This document shows, piece by piece, positions 49,729-58,083 of a stretch of DNA of 64,000 bases. Below the pieces are notes generated by a model, which did no database searches, was not told where the DNA came from, and saw nothing but the letters and a program-made list of their open reading frames with translations. Position 1 is the first letter of the stretch. The number at the start of each line of letters is the position of its first letter. Both the position numbers and the translations under genes were made by a program. Source of the DNA: Gordonia spumicola (GTDB lineage Bacteria > Actinomycetota > Actinomycetes > Mycobacteriales > Mycobacteriaceae); the NCBI RefSeq assembly GCF_009932475.1, contig NZ_BJOV01000001.1:124001-188000 (forward strand), written 5' to 3'.

Positions 49729-50553
49729 ATGCGAGACGACAAGCTGCTGACCAGGATCGCGGGGCTGCTGCGGCAGGCGGAGGGCACCGACAACGAGCAT
49801 GAGGCGCAGGCCTTCATGGCCGCCGCTCAGCGGCTCGCGACGGCGTCGTCGATCGACCTCGCGTTGGCACGCGCACATGATCCGGCGGCGCGGGCCGCGA
49901 CCGTGCCGATCACTCGACAGGTCGCCATCGGCGAGGCGGGCAAACGCGGACTGAAGACGTACGTCCAGCTGTTCGTGCAGATCGCACGGGCCAACGATCT
50001 GACCTGTGACGTCGCGTCCAACTCGACGTTCGTGATCGCGTACGGATTCGAATCGGACATCGACGCGACGGAGGCGCTGTACACGTCCCTGGTGATCCAG
50101 ATGGTCGCGGCGAGCGACGCCTATCTGAAGTCGGGCGTCTACAAGGGGGAGACGGCGCGGCAGGTCGTGACGGTCGGGACCGGCTACTTCCGTCGCAAGG
50201 CCGTGCAGGAGAAGCCGCTGTCGCCGATCACGGCCCGATTGAACTTCCAGTCGGCGTTCGCAGAGAGGATCGGGAAGCGACTGCAGGAGGCGCGAGACGA
50301 GCAGCGCGCGCAGGCGTTGGCACTGGAGGCCGGTGATCGGGCGACGTCGACCGCGGTGGCGCTCCGCGACAAAGAACTCGAAGTGAAGGACTACTACACG
50401 CGGTCCACCACTGCCCGCGGATCGTGGCGCCCGACGTCGGCACGGTCGGGCTACTCGTCGGCGGCGCGGCAGGCAGGCGATCGAGCGGGGCGTCGCGCCC
50501 GCCTCGGTCCGGATGGGGCGGCGCTGCCCGGTGGGCGTCGCGGGATCGAGTGA
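49729..50553 (+). CDS. DUF2786-domain protein
   Basis: The 274-residue protein has the N-terminal DUF2786 helix pair (DDKLLTRIAGLLRQAEGTDNEHEAQAFMAAAQRLATASSIDLALAR, residues 3-47), a central alpha/beta region (about 75-200), and a basic C-terminal tail (TTARGSWRPTSARSGYSSAA...). Function is unknown. In related genomes, as I recall, this gene accompanies a SprT-like metallohydrolase gene, which here lies after ldh at 51608. ATG 49729 is chosen because upstream residues are not family-like. Confidence 0.8.
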   Translation: MRDDKLLTRIAGLLRQAEGTDNEHEAQAFMAAAQRLATASSIDLALARAHDPAARAATVPITRQVAIGEAGKRGLKTYVQLFVQIARANDLTCDVASNSTFVIAYGFESDIDATEALYTSLVIQMVAASDAYLKSGVYKGETARQVVTVGTGYFRRKAVQEKPLSPITARLNFQSAFAERIGKRLQEARDEQRAQALALEAGDRATSTAVALRDKELEVKDYYTRSTTARGSWRPTSARSGYSSAARQAGDRAGRRARLGPDGAALPGGRRGIE

Positions 50554-50602
50554 GCAGCCCCGATCACCGGACACCGAGCCGGGCGATCGTTACGGTCTCA
50601 CC

Positions 50603-51559
50603 ATGGAGATCACCACGCGGAAAGTGACAATCGTCGGCGCGGGTGCGGTCGGCACGGCCATCGCCTACGCCGCGCTGATCCGCGGTGTCGCACGGACCGT
50701 CGCCCTTCTCGACATCAACGAGGCGAAGGTCGCCGCCGAAGTCCTCGACTTGCGCCACGGCCTCGAGTTCGTGCCCGGCGCCAGGGTGATCGGCGGCAGC
50801 GACCCGTCGGTGGCGGCGGACTCCGACGTCGTGATCTTCACGGCGGGCGCGAAGCAGAAGCCCGGACAGTCCCGGCTCGAACTCGCCGAGGCGACAATCG
50901 GATTGACGCGCCGCGCTCTTCCGCCGATCGTCGCCGCCGCGCCGAAAGCGGTGTTCATCATGGTCACGAACCCCGTCGACGTCGTCACGTACGCCGCGTT
51001 GAAGTTCACCGGACTGCCGCCGAACCAGCTGTTCGGCTCGGGCACCGTGCTCGACACGTCGCGTCTGCGTCACCTGCTCGCCACCCACTGCGGCGTCGCC
51101 GTCCAGAACGTGCACGCCTACATAGCGGGGGAGCACGGCGACAGCGAGATCCCGCTGTGGTCGACGGCCACCATCGGTGCCGTCCCACTGCTGGAATGGG
51201 AGCCGCTCGCCGGGCGCGACCCGCTCGACGCAGTCGTCCGGGAGCGGATCAAACGCGACGTCGTCGAGTCCGCTTACCGGATCATCGCGGGTAAGGGCGC
51301 CACCAGCTATGCGATCGGCCTGGCCGCGGTCCGCATAACCGAGGCGATCCTCGGCGACGAGCACCGGGTGCTGCCGGTGTCCACGCACATCGGGTCGGAT
51401 ATGCACGGGATCTCCGATGTCTGCCTCTCGATTCCGACGATCGTCGATGCGCGCGGGGCGGGTGAACGGCTGCCGGTGTCGCTCTCGGCCGACGAACTCG
51501 CCGGCTTGACGGCGTCCGCCGATACCCTGCACGAAATGCAGGAACGCTTCGGCTTGTGA
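50603..51559 (+). CDS. ldh: L-lactate dehydrogenase
   Basis: The 318-residue protein reduces pyruvate to lactate with NADH or works in reverse. It has the NAD motif GAGAVG (12-17), AGAKQKPGQSRLEL (Q85 favours lactate over malate; R91 substrate), TNPVDVVTY, R154 and the active-site GEHGDSE (H178). Length fits bacterial LDH. It lies between the DUF2786 and SprT-like genes, all in the same direction, which looks like an insertion into an otherwise paired couple. Confidence 0.93.
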   Translation: MEITTRKVTIVGAGAVGTAIAYAALIRGVARTVALLDINEAKVAAEVLDLRHGLEFVPGARVIGGSDPSVAADSDVVIFTAGAKQKPGQSRLELAEATIGLTRRALPPIVAAAPKAVFIMVTNPVDVVTYAALKFTGLPPNQLFGSGTVLDTSRLRHLLATHCGVAVQNVHAYIAGEHGDSEIPLWSTATIGAVPLLEWEPLAGRDPLDAVVRERIKRDVVESAYRIIAGKGATSYAIGLAAVRITEAILGDEHRVLPVSTHIGSDMHGISDVCLSIPTIVDARGAGERLPVSLSADELAGLTASADTLHEMQERFGL

Positions 51560-51607
51560 GCAGTCTTCTCGTGACGCCTCGGCCGGCCGGTCGCCTACAG
51601 TGGCGGG

Positions 51608-52093
51608 GTGCGGGATGCGAACAGGGCGCGGGTGTACGACGCCGAACGGCTGGCGCACCGCCTGCTGGAACGAGCGGGCGGCGCGCACAGCGTCCAGATC
51701 GCGGGAACGACCCTCACCGTCCCGGCCGAGGCGCGGTTCGCCGATCTGGAATCGGTCGCCCGCTATGTCGACGAGGTGCTGGCCCTGGCCCCGGTGCGGG
51801 CGCAGTTCCCACGGGCGGGTGTTGCGGTCCGGGTGCGTCGACGCCGCGGCGGCCGGGCCGCGCACTACGATGCCGCGACGCACACCATGGCAGTGCCCGA
51901 CTCCGCGGACGGAGCCTGGGCACTGCGTGAACTCGTCGTCCTGCACGAACTCGCGCACCATCTCGACACCGGGGAAGGCGCCGCCCACGGTCCGTCGTTC
52001 GTCGATGCGCTCATCGATCTGGTGCGTCTGGTCCTCGGCCCCGAGGTCGCCCTGATCTACCGGGTGCTGTTCACGGAGGCCGGAGCACGCTGA
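51608..52093 (+). CDS. SprT-like putative zinc metallohydrolase (TIGR04338-type)
   Basis: The 161-residue protein has a zinc motif HELAHH (113-118) and a downstream third-ligand candidate H127 in AAHGPSF, as in SprT/gluzincin-like proteins. The N-terminal part (DANRARVYDAERLAHRLLERAG) matches the actinobacterial family found with DUF2786 genes. Substrate unknown. GTG 51608 is the start; it lies 48 bp after ldh. Confidence 0.8.
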   Translation: MRDANRARVYDAERLAHRLLERAGGAHSVQIAGTTLTVPAEARFADLESVARYVDEVLALAPVRAQFPRAGVAVRVRRRRGGRAAHYDAATHTMAVPDSADGAWALRELVVLHELAHHLDTGEGAAHGPSFVDALIDLVRLVLGPEVALIYRVLFTEAGAR

Positions 52094-52528
52094 CCATCTG
52101 AGCCGGGACGGCGCTCGGATCGTGACGTGCGACGTTCGGCCGCAGTCGAATCGACCGCGGATGCTGCACATTGGCCGGCATCGGCAGGCCGCGAGTCGGC
52201 CGTCACCTCGCTGGTGCGCCGGGATCGCCCCGGTCTCCGGACGGCGGAACCGCGGGTGCCGACGCCCGCGTGCCGTGACCTGGCGTCGCTGACTTGTGGG
52301 CCGCGATCGCGGGTGCGTGTTCCGCGCGTCGAGGGGACGGGCCGGGTGGATCGCGAGCGGGTTTGCCCAAGTATGGCCCGTGGGATCCCTCGCGTATCAG
52401 GAGCGGTTCAGTCGGTGAATGTATGTTCACTGAACTTCTCCGGTGGTGGGAGAACTCAGTGATCGATCGGCTTCTATTTGGCACTATGGCGTGTCAAATT
52501 CAGTGAACATTAGTTCTCTTAAGAGGGC
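52094..52528. other. Gap before the lipase gene; no gene, operator-like repeats at its end
   Basis: Frames here lack family or codon character. ATGTTCACTGAA (52423-52434) is perfectly complementary to TTCAGTGAACAT (52499-52510); each is itself close to the palindrome GTTCACTGAAC. They lie upstream of the lipase promoter and may bind a regulator in pairs. Confidence 0.5.
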
Positions 52529-52584
52529 TTGACGTGATTCAGATCTCGCCCCTAGACTCCGTTACTCACAAGTAAGTTACTTGT
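52529..52584 (+). promoter_or_regulatory. Promoter and TetR-type operator of the lipase gene
   Basis: A -35 TTGACG (52529-52534) and -10 TAGACT (52553-52558) are 18 bp apart. Directly downstream, around the expected start point, lies a perfect 17-bp palindrome ACAAGTAA-G-TTACTTGT (52568-52584), the size and place of a TetR-family operator. Confidence 0.7.
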
Positions 52585-52616
52585 CAGTCAGAAGACTGAT
52601 CGGAAGGAGTGCGGGA

Positions 52617-53768
52617 ATGGGATCAACAGTTCTGCGGCGCGGCCTCGCCGTGCTGGCGTCGGCGGCGACGTTCGTCGGCGTGATGGCGTCCCCTGGGGCG
52701 GCGCACGCGGTTCCTCACGCGCCGAGCGCCTCCGACGTCGCGCAGCGATTGACGGACTACATCAACGCGGGCTCGCCGGACGGGCGTCGCGCGGTGAACG
52801 TGCTCGAACACGACGTCGATTGGACGGGCCCGACAAGGAAATTGCCGCCGGTTCAGTCGACCGTCGGAACGGGTCCGCGGCAGGCGGGCTTCTGGCCCGC
52901 CTTCGCGTACAGTCAGGTCCATCCTCGTGTCGCGCCGCCCGGTGCCGACGACTGGTCGTGTAAACCCAAGGCCGGGCAGAACCCGGTCGTGCTGCTGCAC
53001 GGAACCTGGGAGAACGCATACGACAACTGGGCCGCGTTCGCTCCGGCGTTGAAGAAGGCGGGATACTGCGTGTTCACGCCCAATTATGGACGCACGGACC
53101 TGCTCGACATCGGCGGGCTGGGCACGATTCTCCCCGGCTCCAACGGCGTCGCGAAGGTCAGCCGTTCCGCTGAACAAATCGACCCGTACATCACGAAGGT
53201 GCTTTCCGCGACCGGTGCGTCGAAGATCGACTTGATCGGACACTCCCAGGGCGGCTTGCTCGGTCGGTACTGGATGAAGCGGTGGGGCGGACACCGGAAA
53301 GTCGATCACTTCATCACCTACGGTGCAACCAACAACGGCACCACGCTCCTCGGTATCGGCTGGCTCGGGCGCGCGATCAACAACGTCGGGATCGATATCC
53401 TGGCCCCGGTCACCCTCCTTGTCGGATCCGCGGGGATTGACCAGACCATCGACTCGCCCACGGTGAAGTATGTGAACAACCGCGCCCCCTATCGAGACCC
53501 GAATCAGAAGTCGGTCTATCCCGATGTCGACTACACGATCGTCGCCTCCCGATACGACGAAGTGACCACACCGTTCGACCGGACGTTCATCCGGGGATAT
53601 CGGAACGTTCGGAACATCACCTTGCAGGACGGTTGTGAGCGCGACACGTCCGACCACATCTCGATGTCGTACTCGCCGCGCGCACTGTCGATCGCGTTGC
53701 ACACTCTCGACCCGGAGAAGTACCCGACGCTCGTCTGCTCGACCAGCCCGTGGTTCTTCAGCTTCTAA
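52617..53768 (+). CDS. Secreted lipase/esterase (alpha/beta hydrolase, lipase class 2 type)
   Basis: The 383-residue protein has a Sec signal peptide (1-31, ending GAAHA), an oxyanion motif VVLLHGTWENAYDNW (125-139), the nucleophile GHSQGG (S210), a catalytic Asp region near VASRYDEVTTP and His in DHISMSYSP. Four cysteines (C115/C151 and near 340/378) may form disulfides in the exported protein. It resembles extracellular triacylglycerol lipases of actinobacteria. GGAAGGAG precedes ATG 52617. Its upstream region carries several operator-like palindromes. Confidence 0.9.
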   Translation: MGSTVLRRGLAVLASAATFVGVMASPGAAHAVPHAPSASDVAQRLTDYINAGSPDGRRAVNVLEHDVDWTGPTRKLPPVQSTVGTGPRQAGFWPAFAYSQVHPRVAPPGADDWSCKPKAGQNPVVLLHGTWENAYDNWAAFAPALKKAGYCVFTPNYGRTDLLDIGGLGTILPGSNGVAKVSRSAEQIDPYITKVLSATGASKIDLIGHSQGGLLGRYWMKRWGGHRKVDHFITYGATNNGTTLLGIGWLGRAINNVGIDILAPVTLLVGSAGIDQTIDSPTVKYVNNRAPYRDPNQKSVYPDVDYTIVASRYDEVTTPFDRTFIRGYRNVRNITLQDGCERDTSDHISMSYSPRALSIALHTLDPEKYPTLVCSTSPWFFSF

Positions 53769-53808
53769 GCGATGTGCGGACGGCAGCAGAGGGGAGTGCT
53801 GAGCGACC

Positions 53809-54039
53809 ATGACGGGCCGTGTTCCGACGATCGAGCCGGACTCCATCGATGAGCACCGCGTACGCGCGTACTTCGGCGACTGTGTTGAAGTCGAGGTTGC
53901 GACCGGTCTGATCCTGACGAACTGGGGCGAGGCGCTCCCGGTGGACCACGCCGAGGACGTCTCGTGGGACCTTCAGCGTGCTATCGCATTCGTGCAGCGT
54001 GAGGCGCGACGCGGCGAGGCCGCGGCTTCCGACGGCTGA
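53809..54039 (+). CDS. Small protein of unknown function
   Basis: The 76-residue acidic protein reads TIEPDSIDEHRVRAYFGDCVEVEVATGLILTNWGEALPVDHAED, with an alternation suggesting a small beta-barrel or ferredoxin-like fold, then a helix (WDLQRAIAFVQREARRGEA). It starts 40 bp after the lipase stop in the same direction and might be co-transcribed. The family is not recognised. Confidence 0.55.
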   Translation: MTGRVPTIEPDSIDEHRVRAYFGDCVEVEVATGLILTNWGEALPVDHAEDVSWDLQRAIAFVQREARRGEAAASDG

Positions 54040-54073
54040 CGCCGCCCGCCGAACCGTGCGGAGCGAATGATGT

Positions 54074-56107
54074 TCACACAGGCCGGAGTGCGCTGACCAC
54101 CGGTATCGGGTCGGTTCCGAGGTCGCCGTCGGCCTGGAAGGTCAGGTAGCTCGGTTTGCTCGGGTCGAGCACGAGCTGCTGGCGACGGCCGCGGGCCTTG
54201 ATCAGGTCCGGCACGATCGTCAGGTATCGGGGCAGACTAGCCGCGTACACGTCGACCCGGAGTCGGTGACCCGCGGCGAGGACGGCGTCGGTCGGCACCA
54301 GGTCGACGTCGATCCGGACCGGTTCGTTCGCCGGAACGGGAAGGCGGCGATCCCGAGACAGGTAGTGGACGGCGTCGAGCAGCACACCGTCCGGTGTGTA
54401 GGTGGACCGTGACGGGTCGAGCGCGCGGTTGGACGCGGTCAGCGCGCCGTTGGTGAGGACGCGCGACGAACCGTCCGGCGCGACGTCGTTGACGGTCACC
54501 GCCCAGATGCCCTCGTGCGCGGTCGTCGCCACGTTCAGCCGCAGATTCATCTCGCCGGACAACTGCGTGTCCTCGTCGACTGGTGCGCTCGTGAACGAGA
54601 GGGCCCCGTGCTCCTGGTATCGCGCGTCGGTGCTGTAGTCGTCGCCGAGCACGATCGCGGCTCCCGCGGTCACCTGAGCGAGGTCGCGGGAACGGAAACC
54701 GCGCAGGTCGGGGCGCACGTGCAGGGCACGTCGCCGACGCGCGGGCTCGGTCGACAGTCCACCGTCGTGACGGGCGTGATCGGCGGTTCCGGAGCTGTCC
54801 TCGGTGAGGAACAGCCGACGCGGCTCCACCTCCGGACGCGGGAACTGCGTGCCGCACGACCACGTGCCGCCCTGCTGCTCCATCGTGACCGGACCGTATT
54901 CGTCCACGCTGTTGTCGATGCCCTTGAGCCATTTGTCGAACCAGGCGCGTTCGAGGACGTCCAGGCGCGGCGGGCGGTGCGGGGCCCCGTGGTCGCAACC
55001 GGGATCGAGGTGATAGCCGTCGGCGATCAGCATCTGCTTGCGGCCGGGGGCCATCTGCAGCTTCTGGTAGACGCGCGTCGCACTGCGGCCGAACAGGTCG
55101 TGCCAGCCGCCGACGGTGAAGGTCGGGCATTCGATGTCTTCGATCACCGGATTGCGTTCGGTGAAGTACGGGTCGTCGAAGATCCGGTCGTCGCGCGCGG
55201 TGAGGAAGCCCCACAGCAGGGACGGCATCTCCGACGCAGGCGACTTCACGCGGTCGCGCAGCCAGCGGTACGCGTCGCCGCGCAGGAGGTCGGCGACGCC
55301 GGTCGCCGGGTTCGGCAGCCACTTGAGGCCGTTGACGAGGGCCAGCCAGAGCGGGATGAACGCCGACGGCATGCCACCGGTGATGTAGATGTCGCGGACG
55401 ACGTCCTCGCTGCCCTCGACGGCGAACACGGCCTTCAGCGCGGGCGGACGCAGACTCGCGGCCTGCAGCGAGTTGATCGCCGAGTACGACCACCCGGTCA
55501 TGCCGACGTTGCCGTCGCACCAGGAGCGCTTGCTGATCCAGTCGATCACCTCGACGGAGTCCTGCTGCTCACGGGGGGACAGGATCTCCCACTTGCCGTG
55601 CGACGATCCGGTGCCGCGTACGTCGACGATCACCTGCACGTAGCCGGAGCGGACGAGGTTCCGGTTGATGCCGAATACGTCCCACAGTCCGGTGCCGAAC
55701 GTCCGCGTCATCCGGGAGAGCCCGCCGAGCGAACCGGAGTCGGCGGTGAAGGTGGTGCTGGCGGTCCGGACGGTGCGCCCGATCAGGGGTGCGTGGAGCG
55801 CGTGGTCGATCCCGTCGAGCACCGCGCGGTTGTAGGGGTTCACGTTGAGGACGGCTGGAAACGGCGTCTTCACCGGAGTGCCGAGCACGTTGGCCGGGCG
55901 GACGACGGTGGCACGAAGCCGGGTGCCGTCGCTCATGGTCAGGGTGATGCTGCGGTCGATGTGGACGCGGGGGAACGGCTGGCCGCCGTCGACCTGTGCG
56001 AGCCATTCACGGGCGATCGCGCCGCCGTCGGCGTCCCGGTACGTTGGGGCTCCGTCGCGGTGGAGTCCGGCGAACTCGCCGTGGTCCGCGCTCAGATGCA
56101 GAGTCAC
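54074..56107 (-). CDS. CocE/NonD-family hydrolase (X-Pro dipeptidyl-peptidase-like)
   Basis: The 677-residue protein has the S15 peptidase fold: SITLTMSDGTRLRATVVRPA (about 53-72), VDVRGTGSSHGKWE (161-174), nucleophile GWSYSA (S207), VGGWHDLFGRSA and the C-terminal jelly-roll domain (about 480-677; ...LRVDVYAASLPRYL). The family cleaves esters and amides, such as cocaine esterase or glutaryl-7-ACA acylase. No signal peptide, so it is probably cytoplasmic. The catalytic His lies in GYHLDPGCDHGAPH. The start is GTG 56107. The substrate is unknown. Confidence 0.9.
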   Translation of the reverse strand: MTLHLSADHGEFAGLHRDGAPTYRDADGGAIAREWLAQVDGGQPFPRVHIDRSITLTMSDGTRLRATVVRPANVLGTPVKTPFPAVLNVNPYNRAVLDGIDHALHAPLIGRTVRTASTTFTADSGSLGGLSRMTRTFGTGLWDVFGINRNLVRSGYVQVIVDVRGTGSSHGKWEILSPREQQDSVEVIDWISKRSWCDGNVGMTGWSYSAINSLQAASLRPPALKAVFAVEGSEDVVRDIYITGGMPSAFIPLWLALVNGLKWLPNPATGVADLLRGDAYRWLRDRVKSPASEMPSLLWGFLTARDDRIFDDPYFTERNPVIEDIECPTFTVGGWHDLFGRSATRVYQKLQMAPGRKQMLIADGYHLDPGCDHGAPHRPPRLDVLERAWFDKWLKGIDNSVDEYGPVTMEQQGGTWSCGTQFPRPEVEPRRLFLTEDSSGTADHARHDGGLSTEPARRRRALHVRPDLRGFRSRDLAQVTAGAAIVLGDDYSTDARYQEHGALSFTSAPVDEDTQLSGEMNLRLNVATTAHEGIWAVTVNDVAPDGSSRVLTNGALTASNRALDPSRSTYTPDGVLLDAVHYLSRDRRLPVPANEPVRIDVDLVPTDAVLAAGHRLRVDVYAASLPRYLTIVPDLIKARGRRQQLVLDPSKPSYLTFQADGDLGTDPIPVVSALRPV

Positions 56108-56339
56108 CGTCAGTCACCTCTCGTTCGCGGTGTGCGCTGTGGCGCACATCACTGGTCCTCGTCTCATTAAAAACGACGGCGTTCCAGATACATAATCCGG
56201 GTCGGTCAAACTGTTGCTCTCCGGTAACGCAATCGTGATCGATCGATCCGCAAGGTCGCATCGGACGGCCCTGGCCTGGGCGGATCCGTGTCGGTCGATC
56301 GAGCAACCCGGATGCGAAGAATTTGTGCCGACGGCTCGA
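56108..56339. other. 232-bp gap, no gene seen
   Basis: The sequence between the CocE-type gene and the rplJ promoter contains no supportable gene. It is locally AT-richer around 56160-56210, as expected for the promoter of the minus-strand CocE-type gene. Confidence 0.4.
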
Positions 56340-56369
56340 TTCGACTTAAGCCCCCTCGCTCGCTACTCT
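56340..56369 (+). promoter_or_regulatory. Promoter of rplJ-rplL
   Basis: TTCGAC (56340-56345) and TACTCT (56364-56369) are 18 bp apart. The start would be at about 56376, giving a leader of about 288 nt before rplJ. Confidence 0.6.
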
Positions 56370-56375
56370 TGTCGA

Positions 56376-56663
56376 CGGTGCATCGAGTCCGCTCGATGCG
56401 TCGAGTTCAACCAGAGACCGTTGGTCGTCGCGGGCGAGAGCCCCGATCGAAGGTCCGGCTCCGGCCGGCGGCCCACGCAGGATGAACGAGGAATGCTGTA
56501 GCCGCGTGTGCCAACGCCCGGCCTCTGTACGCCCCGTGCCTCCTGTGCCGGGGCGTTTCGTGTTTCACGAGCGCCTTCATGCGAACCGACGGGATCTGGA
56601 CCCGATTCGCACCCGGTGTCAAACCGGGTCGATTGACTGAAGTGACACGAGAGGAGGCGAAGT
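56376..56663 (+). promoter_or_regulatory. L10-type ribosomal protein leader with attenuator
   Basis: The 288-nt leader before rplJ is typical of the L10(L12)4 autoregulatory leader of Mycobacteriales. It contains a terminator-like hairpin at 56528-56555 (arm acgccccg, 12-nt loop) followed by TTCGTGTTT, which fits attenuation, and upstream paired segments around 56440-56515 that could bind L10. The boundaries are estimates. Confidence 0.7.
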
Positions 56664-57194
56664 ATGGCTAAGGCCGAAAAGGTTTCTGCAGTCGCAGAGA
56701 TCACCGAGCAGTTCAAGGGCTCCGATGCGGCGGTCATCACGGAATACCGTGGTCTGTCCGTCACCCAGCTGGGAACCCTGCGTCGCTCGCTCGGTGCAGG
56801 TGCAACCTACTCCGTCGCCAAGAACACCCTCGTCAAGCGTGCCGCCGCAGAGGCGGGCGTCGAGGGCCTCGACGAGCTGTTCACCGGTCCGACCGCGATC
56901 GCATTCATCCAGGGCGAGCTTCCCGAAGCTGCCAAGGCGATGAAGACGTTCGCGAAGGAAAACAAGAACCTTGTCATCAAGGGCGGCTACATGGACGGCC
57001 GTGCGCTGTCCGCGGCGGAGGTCGAACAGATCGCCGACCTGGAGTCGCGTGAGGTTCTGCTGGCAAAGCTCGCCGGTGCCATGAAGGGCAACTTGGCAAA
57101 GGCTGCAGGGCTGTTCAACCAGCCTGCGTCGCAGGTCGCGCGTCTCGCCGCGGCTCTGCAGGAGAAGAAGGAAGCATCGGGCGAAGCCGCCTGA
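56664..57194 (+). CDS. rplJ: 50S ribosomal protein L10
   Basis: The 176-residue protein starts [20 protein letters not shown] and has [39 protein letters not shown], and the C-terminal helix region that anchors L7/L12 dimers. GAGGAGG precedes the ATG. It is regulated by the leader upstream and followed by rplL. Confidence 0.98.
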   Translation: MAKAEKVSAVAEITEQFKGSDAAVITEYRGLSVTQLGTLRRSLGAGATYSVAKNTLVKRAAAEAGVEGLDELFTGPTAIAFIQGELPEAAKAMKTFAKENKNLVIKGGYMDGRALSAAEVEQIADLESREVLLAKLAGAMKGNLAKAAGLFNQPASQVARLAAALQEKKEASGEAA

Positions 57195-57300
57195 TCCTCA
57201 TTCTTTCCACCCAGACCGGCGCGAGCTGGTCGAACACCCATGATCGAGCCTGCATCGCAGGCGCCCCCGCACCGGCGGGGAATTACGGAAGGACGCCACC

Positions 57301-57687
57301 ATGGCGAAGCTCACCGCTGACGAGCTCATCGAGCAGTTCAAGGAACTGACCCTGCTGGAGCTCAGCGATTTCGTGAAGAAGTTTGAAGAGGTCTTCGAGG
57401 TCACCGCGGCCGCTCCGGTCGCCGTCGCCGCTGCCGGTGCTCCGGCCGCAGGCGCCGACGCCGCTGCCGAGCAGGACGAGTTCGACGTCGTGCTCGAGTC
57501 GGCAGGCGACAAGAAGATCCAGGTCATCAAGGTCGTCCGCGAGGTCGTCTCGGGCCTGGGCCTGAAGGAAGCCAAGGACCTCGTCGAGAGCGCTCCGAAG
57601 GCCCTCCTGGAGAAGGTCAGCAAGGACGACGCCGAGGCTGCCAAGGCCAAGCTCGAAGAGGCCGGCGCCAAGATCTCGCTCAAGTGA
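57301..57687 (+). CDS. rplL: 50S ribosomal protein L7/L12
   Basis: The 128-residue protein has an N-terminal dimerisation domain ([28 protein letters not shown]), an Ala-rich hinge (about 35-60), and the C-terminal factor-binding domain ([37 protein letters not shown]). It recruits elongation factors to the ribosome. A terminator follows 50 bp later. Confidence 0.98.
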   Translation: MAKLTADELIEQFKELTLLELSDFVKKFEEVFEVTAAAPVAVAAAGAPAAGADAAAEQDEFDVVLESAGDKKIQVIKVVREVVSGLGLKEAKDLVESAPKALLEKVSKDDAEAAKAKLEEAGAKISLK

Positions 57688-57737
57688 TCTGACGCCGTCG
57701 CACGACGGCGCACGAACCGCTCTGCGGTACGTGAATA

Positions 57738-57776
57738 GAGGCCCGCGGGTTGATCCTGCGGGCCTCTTCTGTCTGT
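57738..57776 (+). terminator. Terminator after rplL
   Basis: Stem gaggcccgc (57738-57746) with gcgggcctc (57758-57766) is followed by the T-rich TTCTGTCTGTTT. Confidence 0.85.
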
Positions 57777-57799
57777 TTCGCTACCCATAAGCAAACCTA

Positions 57800-57873
57800 T
57801 GTGAAGCCGTTCACATCCGCGTGTCGGCATGGTCGGCGTTCACTTTGACATGGGTCGCTTCTTCGAGTATTCT
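57800..57873 (+). promoter_or_regulatory. Consensus promoter with a perfect CRP-type site before mceG-mce
   Basis: A -35 TTGACA (57845-57850), exactly 17 bp, and -10 TATTCT (57868-57873) make the best promoter of the window, start at about 57880, leader about 204 nt. Upstream, TGTGA-AGCCGT-TCACA (57800-57815) is a full CRP-family consensus inside an 18-bp palindrome, centred near -72, a class I activator position. The remaining leader (57881-58083) holds a small hairpin gcgtcca/tggacgc and no gene. Confidence 0.8.
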
Positions 57874-58083
57874 CAGGCCACTAAGAAGTTACTGCCGAGT
57901 ATCGACGTCGCCGGAAGCCGGTCACCACCGTGATCCGAAGGTGTGTGATACCACGCGGTGGGATACAGTGACCGCAGCCACAAACGGCACACCGGAGTGA
58001 GCGGGGGCTAAAGCTCACAGGTTTGCGTCCACGGATGGACGCGGGGCAACCATTCGGTATCTGACAACGTCTGGAGGGACGCA

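Noticed and set aside
52203..52484. 93-residue minus-strand frame before the lipase gene
   Set aside because: Pro/Arg/Ser-rich with no family features, and it covers operator-like repeats.
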